This document shows positions 44,148 through 55,417 of a DNA stretch of 64,000 nucleotides, piece after piece. The position numbers were made by a program, and so were the translations under genes. Under the pieces are notes generated by a model that searched no databases, was not told where the DNA came from, and saw only the letters and a program-made list of their open reading frames with translations. Source of the stretch: Branchipolynoe longqiensis (lineage: Eukaryota > Annelida > Polychaeta > Phyllodocida > Polynoidae); contig CM059186.1 of NCBI GenBank assembly GCA_030323885.1, forward strand, positions 173,377,743-173,441,742, in the 5' to 3' direction. Position 1 is the stretch's first letter. Each line of letters opens with the position of its first letter.

Positions 44148-44423
44148 TACAGTATAACCCCATTAAACCAAGTTCGGTTAAACCAAATGATCGGTTAATC
44201 CAAACTTTTGTTGGCGGCCTGGCAAAATACTACCATTTATCATATAAAAAAGTTGGTGGGGTCTCAGATGACCTTATAACCACATGAAAGGTTGGTTTAA
44301 CCATTCCGGAAGTGGCCTGGGGTCCAACAATTTTATTTGGATTAACCAATAATTTGGATTCACCTACTTTGGTTTAAGCGACTTTTGTGTTAACCGAGCT
44401 TAGTTTAACGGGGTTATACTGTA
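44148..44423. mobile_element. pogo/Tigger-like MITE, 276 bp
   Basis: TA-flanked cagtataaccccattaaacc at the left and its complement gtttaacggggttatactg at the right. Subterminal 'ggttaaacc' motifs are repeated. A TA duplication and CAGT... ends are typical of the Tc1/mariner-pogo group. Confidence 0.82.
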
Positions 44424-44459
44424 TATGTAAATAGGGCTACGTATATATAAACCCTATGG

Positions 44460-45420
44460 GTGTATGTTGTTAAGTATACACACCCATTCGACGGTGTGCT
44501 GTGTGGGGTGTGGTGCGGGGTGAGATGTGTGGCGTATGTGGTGGCGTGTGCGGCATGTGCGGCGTGTGCGGCGTGTGGGTGGCGTGTGGGTGGCGTGTGG
44601 GTGGCATGTGTGGTGTATGTGGTGGTGTGTGCGATGTGTGGTGTGTGCGATGTGTGTGGTATTGTGGTGTGTGTGGCATATGTGGTGGTGTGTGTGGTGT
44701 TGTGGTGTGTGCGGCATGTGTGGTGTATGTGGTGGTGTGTGCGGCGTGTGTGGTGTATGTGGTGTATGTGGTGGTGTGGGTGGTGTGTGCGGCGTATGTG
44801 GTGGCATGTGCGGCGATGTGGTGTGTGTGGTGGCGTTTGCGGCGTATGTGGTGGCTTGTGTGGTGTATGTGGTGGCGTGTGTGGTGTATGTGGCATGTGT
44901 GGTGTATGTGGTGGCGTGTGCAGTGTGTGTGGTGTGGTGTATGTGGTAGCATTTGTGGTGTGTGCGGTGTGTGTGGTGTGTGCAGCATGCATGTGTGGTG
45001 TATGTGACATGTGCAGTGTGTGTGGAGTGTGTGGTGTATGTGGTGGTGTGTGCAGCGTGTGTGGTGTATGTGGTGGTGTGTGTGTGGCATATGCGGTGTG
45101 TACGGTGTGTGTGGTATGTGCGGTGTGTGTGGGGTGCGCAGCGTGTGTGGCATATACAGTGTGTGTGGCATGTGTGGCATGCGTGGTGGGTGTGCGGCAT
45201 GTGCGGTGCATGTGTGGTGTATATGGTGGTGTGTGTGGCATGTGTGGTGTATGTGCTGGCATGTGCAGTGTGTGTGGCGTGTGTGGTGAATGTGGTGGCG
45301 TGTGCGGCGTGTGCGATGTTATGGTGTGTGTGGCGTGTGTGGCGTGTGCGATGTTATGGTGTGTGCGGTGTGTGTGGCATGTGCGGTGTGTGTGGCGTGT
45401 GCGGCGTGTGCGTCATTCAC
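44460..45420. repeat. GT-rich minisatellite (gtgtgtggtgtatgtggtg)
   Basis: 960 bp of degenerate 9-18-bp units, nearly free of stop codons on both strands, producing frames of up to 387 aa rich in Cys/Val/Gly or His/Thr/Pro. These are not genes. Confidence 0.93.
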
Positions 45421-45639
45421 CTGCGTGTAGCCTACTGGCGGTGCGTGCGTACCGTGGGAACGGGCAGCAGGGGGCGGAGGGCGCCGAATGGAGGCGGGGA
45501 CTGGGTGAGGGTGGGTGTGGGTGTGGGCGGGCGGGGTGAGGGTGCGTGTGGGTGTGGAGGGCGGGCGGGATCAGAAGTTGGAACAGATCTTAAACGCTCC
45601 CTTCACCTACACCCGGGTTACCGTCAGTCACGGGCGGAG

Positions 45640-46060
45640 TACTACAGAAGTGTGGGCCGCCACCCGCTACCCTGCCACCCTGTCACCCGCCACCGGCCAC
45701 CCGCCACCACCTGCCACCACCCACCACCCGCTACCCTGCCACCCGCCACACACCGCCCGCCACCACCCACCACCACCCGCTACCCTGCCACCCGCCGCCA
45801 CCCGCTACCCTGTCACCTGCCACCACACGCTACCACACGCCACCCGCCGCCACCCGCTACCCTGCCACCCGCTACCTTCTACCCGCTACCTGCCACCCGC
45901 CACCCTGCCACACTCCACCCGCCACCCGCCACCATACACCAACCATCCACCGCCCGCCACCATCCGCCACCCGCCATCCATAGGCCATCCGCCACACGCC
46001 ACACGCCACACGCCACACGCCACACGCCACACGCCACCCGCCACCCACCACAGCCAGTCA
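45640..46060. repeat. cacccgctaccctgcc minisatellite
   Basis: C-rich degenerate units, ending in cgccacacgccaca repeats around 46000. No coding call. Confidence 0.92.
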
Positions 46061-46344
46061 TTGCAGCAACAAATGGAGAAGACTGGGCGGTGCCATTTCT
46101 CTACTCCGACAACTGATCCCCAGCAGATCTTTGTTGGCGCTGCTTCCCCGTTTTACATAGCCAAACATGTGTTGGGAGAGTGATCGCTAGCACAAAGGTA
46201 GGGTTGCGGTTCAGGTTAGCTGGTTTTGGGGCTCATCGTTGCTGCGCAGTGTGCAAATACAAATCAACTAGGGTTCCTCTGGAGAAATGTTTGGAAAAGG
46301 AAATTTGATGCAGAATAGAACACAGTATATATTTGGGTTCTGCT

Positions 46345-46668
46345 GGTTGTTGGAGTTTTACATCCTGGCAACATCTATGGTCATATCAGGACGGGTACCG
46401 ACTTGTGACAGTACACACTCTTGACCACTTTTTAGTGCTGCTTCAGTGGGAAATCAGGCTGCTGGCACCATGATCCGATATCCCACTCAGTCACATTATC
46501 CTGACACTGAGCTAACCAGTCCTTGTCCTATCCTATTAATGCTGAGCATCAGGCTAGGGAGCGACACGTATATCAATGTTGTAAGTCATTGATTTGACTC
46601 GACCAGGAACCGAACTCCCGACCTTCCACACATGAGGCCCACGCTCTACCGATTAGACCACTGGGCCT
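46345..46668 (-). mobile_element. SINE-A, full length
   Basis: Tail end gttgttggagttttacatcc, complete body, head near 46668 (ctctaccgattagaccactg on the + strand). Confidence 0.9.
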
Positions 46669-46674
46669 GGTGGA

Positions 46675-46770
46675 AGCCTAGGTGGTGTAATGGTTAGCAC
46701 ACTGGCCCAGAATGCAAGAGATGTGGGTTCGATTCCCGCTCTAGGCGCAATATTTCCCGTGTTCATCACC
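46675..46770 (+). repeat. tRNA-Gln-like unit, single copy
   Basis: gcctaggtggtgtaatggtt with B box ggttcgattcc and 3' end 'cgcaatatttcccgtgttca'. Lacks the upstream LTR sequence of the miniature element and directly follows a SINE-A. Confidence 0.75.
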
Positions 46771-46860
46771 CCCAGGACACACAAGGGAAACTGGCAACGC
46801 TAGTCCATATTCAGTGCCTTTAAGCTAAGTTTAAGTTTAAGGCTTGTTGCCGAGAAGGGT

Positions 46861-47386
46861 AAAGTGCCTGTCACACTATGGCGGATTGAGCAACGGACAG
46901 AACCGGACAAAGAATATTCTAGTCCGGTGTTATTCGGACTTGAAATGTATCGATTATGTAACAGACGGGTAACGGATGGGTAACGGACAGGTAACGGATG
47001 GGTAACGGACGGGTAACGGACGGGTAACGGATGGTAATGGTTGATAATGTATCTAATGATCAACGGACAATTCAGAATACAAAAGGAACTATAACGAACG
47101 GCAACGGACGTGTAATGGATATGTAACGGACGGGAACAGATGGCAACGGACCGGGAATGGACAGTAACGGATAATAACTGCATAGGTCAGTCCAGCACAA
47201 TCCGTTACAAGTTTTGTGCATGCTCAAAACTTGTGACGGATCAGGCCGGATATCAACAGATATCAATAGATATCAATGGATATACAACAGATATGCAACA
47301 GACACAAACTGGACTTTGCCGGATATCAACGGACTTTGTTCGGTTTCTTTCCTTTTCCCCAATCCGGTGATGTGTGACAGAGCCTT
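46861..47386. mobile_element. Oligomer-filled MITE, AACGGAC type
   Basis: Ends gcctgtcacactatggcgga and ccggtgatgtgtgacagagc. The interior is mostly taacggacgggtaacgg and its complement. Interior segments match 48779-49293 in inverse orientation. Confidence 0.82.
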
Positions 47387-47399
47387 AAACAGCGAAGAA

Positions 47400-47880
47400 A
47401 GAGGAGACCCGGGGCACTACTGAACCGACTAATGGGCACCTTCATTGAACATACAGTTAAGCTAGTGACATCTAATCTATCGGCAGAATCTGGAACCACT
47501 CTATTCGGGTACTTTCCCCGAGCGCCTGTGATTTCACATGCTATATCTCTGTAAAGAATGCATGGAAAAATAATAAAATGCCTGATTATATTCAGATATT
47601 CATATCGCAACAGGCATCAGCATTTATCCTAGTTATATTGTATTTTCCCCCTGGGTTTCACCGCCGCTCTCTTCACGTGTATTAAACCCCACCAGTTAAG
47701 CCAGTGACATCTTTCCAGCTTAACTGGCGTGTTCTGTTGTACGGTAATTCCCGCATTCTTCACACTACTGCTATGGTCTGATTTAAACATAGGTGGAAGC
47801 TATAATAGTATAATTCCAGTTCTCCTTCCCCTGTCTGGTGTCACAGAATACTACAAATAACCATGGGTTACTGACAGATT
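47400..47880. other. No feature recognised
   Basis: Unassigned sequence. No ORF with domains, and no repeat seen beyond short AT runs. Confidence 0.5.
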
Positions 47881-47882
47881 AG

Positions 47883-48170
47883 GTTGGTTGATTGGTTGGT
47901 GGAGTTTTAGGTCCTGGCAACATCTAAAGTCATACCAGGACATGTACCGACTTGTGACTGTGCGCACTCATGGCGACTGTATAGTGCTGCCCCACTGAGA
48001 AATCAGGCCATCAGCACCATGACCTGACATCCCACTCAGTCACATTATCCTGTGACTGAGCTAACCAGTCCTTGCCCTATCCTATTGTTATAGTAGTAAT
48101 GCTGAGTGCCGAGCTAGGAAAGCGACAAGTATCAATCTTATAAATCATTGGTTTGGCTCGACAGGGAAAT
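47883..48170 (-). mobile_element. SINE-A, head truncated
   Basis: Tail end ggttggttgattggttggtg, complete body, stops shortly after 'tttggctcgacagggaaatg' before the head. Confidence 0.85.
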
Positions 48171-48298
48171 GAACAGTAACAGCTAAGATGACTAGGCTAC
48201 TACCAAATTGAGACTATTGCTGTTCAGCGATGAAAACAAGCCGTGATGCGACTTACTCGTTATGGACAGAGTAAATAAACCATCACCAAAATAACCCA

Positions 48299-48344
48299 GA
48301 TGTAGCCAGGACGTAAAACTCCAACAATCAACCAACAACAACCT
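48299..48344 (+). repeat. SINE-A tail fragment
   Basis: agatgtagccaggacgtaaa to aacaatcaaccaaca. Shorter than other tail-only copies and lacking the 'ctgatatgacc' segment. Confidence 0.65.
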
Positions 48345-48521
48345 GTCCATGTAGTGAATTTACACATACACGCATAATGTAATCTCACCAACATGTGGTG
48401 CATCCTGGTCATGGCACCAGTCCCAGGTGTGCTGCAATCATGTGGAACATCACCCCTAAAGTAGGAGTCAGAAGCCACAATTCTGCCATTCCGTAGTGAG
48501 GATTCCTATAACTGAGAGCTA

Positions 48522-48564
48522 GATGTTGCCAGGACGTAAAACTCCAACAACCAACCAACCTATA
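48522..48564 (+). repeat. SINE-A tail fragment
   Basis: agatgttgccaggacgtaaa to caaccaaccaacc only. Confidence 0.7.
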
Positions 48565-48778
48565 ACCTGATAACTGAGCAGCCCTAGATATTCTGAAACA
48601 GCCGACAGATGGCGTGTGTTGTCTGCGTCCGTGGTACCCTCATAATTCAACTACACAGACCTATGGGTCAACAGGAAGCGCACAGGAAACGCCCGGGAAA
48701 CGCACAGGAAACGCCCGGGAAATGCACAGGAAACGCACAGGAAACGCACGGCGCACATTTCGTCCATTGTGAACGGCA

Positions 48779-49293
48779 CTAAAGGCTCTGTCACACTTTA
48801 CTGGATTGAGGAAACGGATTGAAACGGTACAAAGTCCATTGATATCCGGCAAAGTCCGGTTTGTGTCCAGTACATATCCGTTGATATCCATTGATATGCG
48901 TCCTGATCTGTTACAAATTTTGAGCATGCACAAAACTTGTAACGGATTGTACCAGACTGACGTATGCGGTTATTATCCGTTACCGTCCGTTCCCCGTCCG
49001 TTTTTCATCCGTTCCCGTCTGTTACCCATCCGTTCCCATCCATTACCATCCGATCCCATCTGTTACATATCCATTACACGTCCGCTGCCGTTGATTATAG
49101 TTCTTTTTGTATACTGAATTGTCCGTTGATCGTTAGATACGTTATCAACCATTACCGTCCGTTACCGTCTGTTACCTGTCAGTTACTGTCTGTTACATAA
49201 TTGATACATTTCAAGTCTGAATCACACCGGATTAGAATATTTTTGTCTGGGTCTGTCCGTATCCTTGATCCGGTAAAGTGTGACAGGGCCTTT
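48779..49293. mobile_element. Oligomer-filled MITE, AACGGAC type, second copy
   Basis: Terminal repeats aaaggctctgtcacacttta and taaagtgtgacagggccttt. The interior is ccgttaccgtccgttccc repeats. Confidence 0.85.
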
Positions 49294-49396
49294 AGAAGTG
49301 ACACTTGAGCTCCGAGAGGAGGTTGATGGCAGCGAGCGCCTCCTCTCACCGGGTGAGGCGCATTCAGTGTTCAGGAAACGCCGGAAGTAGGAACCG

Positions 49397-49718
49397 GGCA
49401 CGGTGGCCGAATCGCTAGAGCGTTGGCCTCCCGTTCGGGAGATCAGGAGTTTGGTTTGCGGTCGAGTCAAACCAGTGACTTATAAAATTGAATACTTGCC
49501 GCTTCCTCGCCTGGCACTCGGCATTAATAGGATAGCACAAGGACTGGTTAGCTCAGTATCAGGACAATGTGATTGTGTGGGATATTGTGTCATGGTGCTG
49601 GCAGCATGATTTCTCAGTGGGGCAACACTATAGAGTTGCCATGAGTACACACTGTCACATGTCGGTACCCGTCCTAATATGACCTTAGATGCTGCTAGGA
49701 CTAAAACAACAAACAAAC
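49397..49718 (+). mobile_element. SINE-A, full length, tail to tail with next copy
   Basis: Head cgggcacggtggccgaatcg, complete body, tail ending actaaaacaacaaacaaac. Immediately followed by an inverted copy. Confidence 0.9.
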
Positions 49719-50002
49719 ATATCAGGATGGGCACCGACTTGTGACAGTGGGCACTCATGGCAGCTTTATAGTGCTGCCCCACTGGAAGACCAGGCTGCCA
49801 GTACCACAACCTCATATCCCACGCACTCACATTATAGTGACACTGAGCAAACCAGTCCTTGCCCTATTGTAATATTGTCAAGCGCCAGGCTAGGTAGGAA
49901 CAAGTATCGATTTTATGTCAGCGGCTTGGCTTAACGGGAATTCAAACTCCTGACATTCCGCACAGGAAGCCTGCGCTCTACCGATTCGGCCACCACGTCT
50001 GG
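49719..50002 (-). mobile_element. SINE-A, inverted partner
   Basis: Starts in the tail (atatcaggatgggcaccgac) and runs to the head at about 50002. With the preceding copy it makes a 600-bp inverted pair. Also the inverted counterpart of 54825-55088. Confidence 0.88.
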
Positions 50003-50040
50003 TATATATAGATATAGTTAAATAGACCAGTGAATAGCAG

Positions 50041-50094
50041 TTGGTTGGTTGCTGGTGTGTTACATCCTGGCAACATCTAAGGTCATATCAGGAC
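50041..50094 (-). repeat. SINE-A tail-only copy, part of inverted duplication
   Basis: ggttggttgctggtgtgtta to tcatatcaggacag. Flanks on both sides match those of 54727-54781 in inverse orientation. Confidence 0.85.
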
Positions 50095-50129
50095 AGGAGT
50101 GTATATGAGTGTAGACATGTGTGTATACA

Positions 50130-50180
50130 GTAAAACCTCTCTAGATAGACCGACCTTGGGACCGACTTTATGTGGTACAA
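50130..50180. repeat. pogo/Tigger-like MITE end fragment
   Basis: tacagtaaaacctctctaga and 30 bp of subterminal sequence, corresponding to the right end of 54518-54699. Cut off by SINE-A sequence. Confidence 0.75.
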
Positions 50181-50183
50181 ATT

Positions 50184-50274
50184 TTGCAAGTCATTGGTTT
50201 GACTCGACCGGGAACCAAACTCCTGACCTTCCGCACACGAGGCCGGCGCTCTACCAATTCGGCTACGACGCCCG
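50184..50274 (-). mobile_element. SINE-A, head only
   Basis: tcattggtttgactcgaccg through B box and A box (ccaattcggctacgacgccc) on the + strand. Confidence 0.82.
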
Positions 50275-50389
50275 GTTTGTGTCTAGATTATAAATCATTG
50301 TCAATGCCAGTATCCTATTTAGATTTTTACAAAGGACAGATTATGCCATTAAAGCCTTTCAATGGCGCCCTGCACTGACCGAAGCTGCT

Positions 50390-51136
50390 TAAGCCCCAGT
50401 CACACATAGCCGGACGAGCCCCGCATTTTGAGCCGGACCACCCACGGACCAACGGCCCGGACTGTCCCGGACCACCACGGATAAAATCACTGTTTTCACC
50501 GATTTTTGCCTCGCAGTCACACTTTCCCGAACGAGCCCCGGACCAAAGGCCGGACCAAAGGCCGGACCGCCCCTGGAACGGCCCCGGACGAGCCCCGGAC
50601 GAGACCGGACTGGTGGCCCCTGACTAACCCGGACGAGGCCGGACCACCCCCGGACTGCCCCGAACCACCCCCGGACTATCCCGGACCACCCCTGGACCAC
50701 CCCCAGCTGTCCGGGAGTGGTCCGTGGCTAGGCCGGGGGTAGTCTGGCACAGTCCGGGGATGGTCTGGGGATGGTCCGAGTCAAACCGTGGCTCAAGATG
50801 ACCCCGAACCACCCCTGACAGGCCTGGTCCACCCTGGACCACCCCGGGAATAGCCGGATCACCCCCGGACCACCCCCGGATCAAGCCACACCAGGCCAGA
50901 TTGAGCCCGGATTGCAAAATCCCCCGGACCGCCCCGGATGTTTTAAACATTTAAAAACATCCGGGGCCAAGCCCGGACGGCGCCGGACGAGCCACGGATC
51001 AGGCCGGATCAGGGGGTGTCGCCATGGACGAGCCACGGACGAGCCACAGATCACCCCGGATCGCCCTGGACCACCCCGGATGGCGGTCCGGGGCTCGTCC
51101 GGCCCCTGATCCGGGTATGTGTGACTGGGGCTTAAA
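50390..51136. mobile_element. Oligomer-filled MITE, CCGGAC type
   Basis: Terminal repeats ttaagccccagtcacacata and tatgtgtgactggggcttaa (perfect over 20 bp, so TTAA may be the duplication). The interior is repeats of ccggaccacccc/gacgagccccgg with a central ttttaaacatttaaaaac hairpin. High GC. Confidence 0.88.
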
Positions 51137-51341
51137 AGGTGCCCCCTGCCCCTTATTGCTGACGCAGCATCAATCAGATTATGGAGATTGAGATTGCGAT
51201 GGCAGCATTTTGTTTCAACAGTGTTACTGTGTCAACAGTGTGTCAAAGGACATCTCACGTGACAGCCTCAGCTTCGTGCGGGTTGGCGGGGAAAACACGA
51301 ACAGCACCTGACCTTATGAGGCGGATAACTTCCCGCCCCTG

Positions 51342-51650
51342 GTTGTTGGTTGTTGGAGTTTTACGTCCTGCAACATCTAAGGTCATGTCAGGGCGGGTAC
51401 TGACTTGTGAAGGTGCGCACTCATGGCGACTTTATAGTGCTGCCCCACTGGGAGACCCGGCTGCCAGCACCATGACCTGATATCCAACTCAAGTCACATT
51501 ATCCTGACACTGAGCCAACCAGTCCTTGTCCTAGCCTAATAATGCCAAGCGCCTGGTTAGGAAGCGACAAGTATCGATTTTGTATGTCATTGGTTTGACC
51601 TGACCAGGGTTCGAACCTATGGGTTCGAATCCCACGATCTACCAAAACGG
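51342..51650 (-). mobile_element. SINE-A, near full length
   Basis: Tail end ggttgttggttgttggagtt, complete body, head cut at 'gatctaccaaaacggg' and containing a 14-bp duplication around 'acctatgggttcgaat'. Confidence 0.88.
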
Positions 51651-51724
51651 GCTTTTGTTTTTATAATTAGGGTATGGGTTTTTATCAATTGGGGTTCGAT
51701 GGAAGCGGGGCGTATTTGGGCGGG

Positions 51725-52038
51725 ACAGGGTCCACCTGTGAAGCTGTTGGTCATCGGATCGATCCTTCTCAGTGGATCCATTCGCAGTTTGGTCTATTTT
51801 CTATTCGAAGCAGTGGTCCACAACTGGTTCATTAAAGGCTGTGGTATGTGCTATCCTGTCTGTGGGAAAGTGCATAAAAAAGACCCATTGCTGCTTATTG
51901 GAAAGAGTAGCCTATGTGGCAGCAGTGGGTTCCCTCAAAAGAAATATGTCAGAATGACCGTATGTTTGAGGTCCAATAGCCGATGATAAAAATCAATATG
52001 CGCTCAAGGCGTCGTTAAATAAAACAAGCTTTACTTTG
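51725..52038 (+). mobile_element. SINE-B, 5' truncated
   Basis: Body from ggtccacctgtgaagctgtt to the 3' end gcgtcgttaaataaaacaag. The tRNA-like A box is missing. Confidence 0.88.
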
Positions 52039-52039
52039 T

Positions 52040-52495
52040 GCTGTGTATTGGTGTCAACAACAATGGCATGCAATTTGCGGGGGGGGGGGGGGGGGCGTAT
52101 GGAGCCAGCTTTCCAAGTTCCGTTGCCAGATGGTGTTTACACTCCTTTATCATATAGCATGCTAAGCGCAACTTTGAAGTACTTTTGTGCCATGATTGGA
52201 TCATTCACTATTTTCAAGTCACTCATTAATTATGAGGGGTAGGGGGGAGATGTAGAAACCTTTCTGTCCTACCAAGGTGCTCCTAATACTATTGAAGAAG
52301 TCCGAATTAGCATCGTTTGGGTTTTGGACTGAATGTTTAAATATATCCTATGGCGCCTTGGTGAGTTTATTTTGGCAGGCATGAGTGAGGGTAGCAACAG
52401 TCCTTTCGGGTTTTATTGCACCTGGTTTGGCTGGGGTCTGCAACCTTGGCATCGTCAGCTCAGCCAGACAATGAAATTGTAGCCGAACCAAGTTC
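52040..52495. other. No gene recognised
   Basis: Includes a G17 run at 52080-52096. No convincing ORF. Confidence 0.5.
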
Positions 52496-52496
52496 G

Positions 52497-52565
52497 GCTT
52501 GGTTGGTTGGTTGTTGGATTTTTACGTCCTGGCAACATCTAAGTCATATCAGGACGGGTACTGAT
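52497..52565 (-). repeat. SINE-A tail-only copy
   Basis: ttggttggttggttgttgga to catatcaggacgggtactga. Slightly longer than the other tail-only copies. Confidence 0.75.
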
Positions 52566-52639
52566 TATGCATCACTTACATACCTGGCGGGTATGCGGGT
52601 AATGCAGTACCTATCTGCTAAAATACCTCAGGGTGTTTG

Positions 52640-53025
52640 ACGCCCCTGCCTTGCAAAGTTATAAACCACTGCCTTGTGGTATAGGTTCTTGATAGAATCA
52701 ACGGCTAAGGGAGCAAACCCTAACAGAAAACCATGCTTCCGTGGCAGCATTAAGGGCGGTGATGAAGGGAACTCCCAACATCTCCCGGCCAGCTACTGCA
52801 GGGACAAATAGTTTGCACCTGTCTTGACGTGTTCTTGCCGGTGTGAAACCTCTATTTGCTCCCCGAGAGAGTGCTGCTAGTAACTTGCAAAAGCCAGCAG
52901 CACTTCAACACTTTGCAAGCAGCTTTTATGAAATGCACAACCGCACAGAACAGCGGCGGTTAAGAAATAAAAGCAGTCTTTGTCGCATTGCGACCGACAG
53001 CATGATGATGATGACATACCTGGCA
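52640..53025. repeat. Unclassified dispersed repeat, copy 2 (inverted)
   Basis: Reverse-complement counterpart of 27590-27925. Landmarks are ctatttgctccccgagagag and cattgcgaccgacagcatga. Confidence 0.7.
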
Positions 53026-53049
53026 GCCGACGCGAGTGGGGAGTTTGCC

Positions 53050-53405
53050 TTAAAGCTGCATAGTCCGATGAAATATCAAATTTTCAAAACCAAACCAATT
53101 ATCTAGATTAGAGTCTACATATCTAACTTAGATACGGATGCACTTATTAAGCATTTGTTTCTGCGTAGAAGGCAAAGCTGAATCAATTTAACAGAACCTG
53201 TTACTGCAGAAGTCTAATGGTGTCAGAGTTTTGGCAAGCTTGCCAAAACTAATTTTCCATGTTTACACTCAAAATATCTAAAAAGTTTACCATTTAAAAT
53301 AAAAGTAACTTTGGACTAATGTAGAGTAGACACTAGTGATCGATCTAATCTATTTATCTCAGAAAAAATACAGAAATTCAAAACCATCGGATTATGCAAC
53401 TTTAA
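53050..53405. mobile_element. TTAA-flanked MITE
   Basis: ttaaagctgcatagtccgat and atcggattatgcaactttaa with TTAA at both ends. Well-preserved reference copy of the family. Confidence 0.85.
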
Positions 53406-53935
53406 TCAATGAACATTCCTGAACTTTTAAGACCCACTGTCTGGTAATACATCACCTGTTAATAACGTATATATGTGTGTGTGTATATATATATACGCGA
53501 CGTCCTCCCCCCCCCCCCCCCCCCGTGCCTACTGCGTTCTGGTTCCTAACACCTCCGCTCGGGAAGAGCAAAGACCCTATAATACTAAGACGTCTCACTC
53601 AGCCTGTACTGTGCAATCAAAATGATCAAACCCACCACTTGGTGCGCTGGCTGTTCTCTTGTTTAAACAGTTGCTATATTATATGTATAAATGTATATAT
53701 GAATGTGAAAGATGTGTGATGATGGTGAAGATGATGATGATGATGCTGATGATGATGTGTATTTGTTCATAGCAATTTCATATTGATGTGTATTCATACT
53801 TACCTATCTCATGCATAATCTAATTGTATGTCTTTACATGTGAAACAGCAACCAGCAGCCGGGCTGATCAAACCCACCACAAGGTGGCACTGCGGAATTT
53901 ACATTACCATGGGAGAGATAGGGAGTGAGCCGTCT
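53406..53935. other. No gene recognised
   Basis: Contains a C17 run at 53508-53524 and a gatgat microsatellite at 53720-53760. Confidence 0.5.
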
Positions 53936-54205
53936 TATGCCAGGTACACACATAGCGTATAGGATTCGCGCACTAAAACTCCCGATCCGCTTAAAACTGA
54001 AATCGGGCCGATTCATTTTTCGAATCGGGAATCGCAATCGTAATCCTAGCGCACACCTACCGTTTTAGCCCTAAAAATCGGGAATCGCAATCGGTAGGTG
54101 TGCTAGGGGAGTGCACACCTCACGATTTTGGGGCAGTTTTAGGTCGTATACGCTAGGTGGGTGCGGGAAAACGATCATATACGCTAGGTGTGTACCGGGC
54201 ATTAG
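53936..54205. mobile_element. Oligomer-filled MITE, AATCGGG type
   Basis: Terminal repeats atgccaggtacacacatagc and gctaggtgtgtaccgggcat. The interior is aatcgggaatcgcaatcg in both orientations. Confidence 0.78.
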
Positions 54206-54517
54206 TATTATAGGGTATTTGGGGAGAGGTGGCGCTTCTATCATCGATTCCTCGGTAAATGTGTCCGCTACCTCGCTCCGTTAGCCAGAACGAGTGAGAC
54301 AAATTGAACCGCGGTTGATCCTCATAGGATGCTATTTTTGTCAGATATATATTGATTTTCTTTGATGGGCGTATCCCAGTCAGATAATTTACGGAGTAAA
54401 GATTAGTGTCCACCATTTGTATCAATTAACTCTGGAGCTTATATTTACTTGTTATAGAAATAAATAGATTTGTCCTTATTTACTAACCGATGCCAGAATC
54501 GGTTATATATATATACA

Positions 54518-54699
54518 TACAGTAAAACCTCTCTAACCGACCACTTCCACAAACCGACCAGTCCCCTATATCGATCGGTTTATTTGTGTCCAAACAATAC
54601 AATTGTAACCATATTCTAACTCTCTAAGCCGACCACCTCCCTAAATGGACCACATAAAGTTGGTCCAAAGGTCGGTCGATTTAGAGAGGTTTTACTGTA
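54518..54699. mobile_element. pogo/Tigger-like MITE, 182 bp
   Basis: TA-flanked cagtaaaacctctctaa at the left and ttagagaggttttactg at the right, with repeated 'cgaccacctcc' subterminal motifs. Confidence 0.85.
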
Positions 54700-54726
54700 T
54701 ACACACATGCCTACACTCATATACAC

Positions 54727-54781
54727 TCCCATCCTGATATGACCTTAGATGTTGCCAGGATGTAAAACTCCAGCAACCAAC
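54727..54781 (+). repeat. SINE-A tail-only copy, part of inverted duplication
   Basis: cccatcctgatatgacc to cagcaaccaaccaac. Inverted counterpart of 50041-50094, including the flanking 'ctattcactggtctattt'. Confidence 0.85.
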
Positions 54782-54824
54782 CAACTGCTATTCACTGGTC
54801 TATTTAACTATATCTATATATACC

Positions 54825-55088
54825 GGATGTGGTATCTGAATCGGTAGAGCGCAGGCTTCCTGTGCGGAATGTCAGGAGTTTGAATTCCCGTTAAGCAAAG
54901 CCACTGACATAAAATCGATACTTGTCGCTACCTAGTCTGGCGCTCGGCATTAATAGGTTATGACAAGGACTGGTTAGCTCAGTATCGGGATAATGTGACT
55001 GAGTTGGAAATTGGATAATGTTGCCTGCAGCACTATAAACTCGCCATGAGTTCCCACAGTGACTAGTGTGTACCCGTCCTGATATGAC
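54825..55088 (+). mobile_element. SINE-A, near full length
   Basis: Head ccggatgtggtatctgaatc, body with an internal deletion after 'gataatgttgcctgcagcac', and tail starting at 55077 and breaking into the next inverted copy. Confidence 0.85.
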
Positions 55089-55094
55089 CTTACG

Positions 55095-55396
55095 TTGGTT
55101 GGTTGTTGGAGTTTTATGTCCTGACAACATCTAAAAGGTCATATCAGGATGAGTACCGACTTGTGACAGTGCACACTCACAGTGACTTTATAGTGCTGTC
55201 CCACTGGGAAATCAGGCCACCAGCACCATGACCCAATATTCCACTCACTCACATTATCCTGACACTGAGCTAACAAGTCCTTGCCACATCCTATTAATGC
55301 AGAGTACAACGCTACGAAGGGACATGTATCAATTTTATAAGTCATTGGTTTGACTCGACCGGGAACCGAACTCTCGATTCGGCCACCACGCCCGGT
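55095..55396 (-). mobile_element. SINE-A, tail to tail with previous copy
   Basis: Tail end ggttggttgttggagttttatg, complete body, head shortened by a deletion (accgaactctcgattcggcc). Confidence 0.87.
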
Positions 55397-55417
55397 GTGT
55401 CATTAATGTGCACAAAA

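Noticed and set aside
44460..46116. Long frames (up to 387 aa) on both strands
   Set aside because: They lie wholly in minisatellite. All frames are open because units lack stop codons. No domain and extreme composition.
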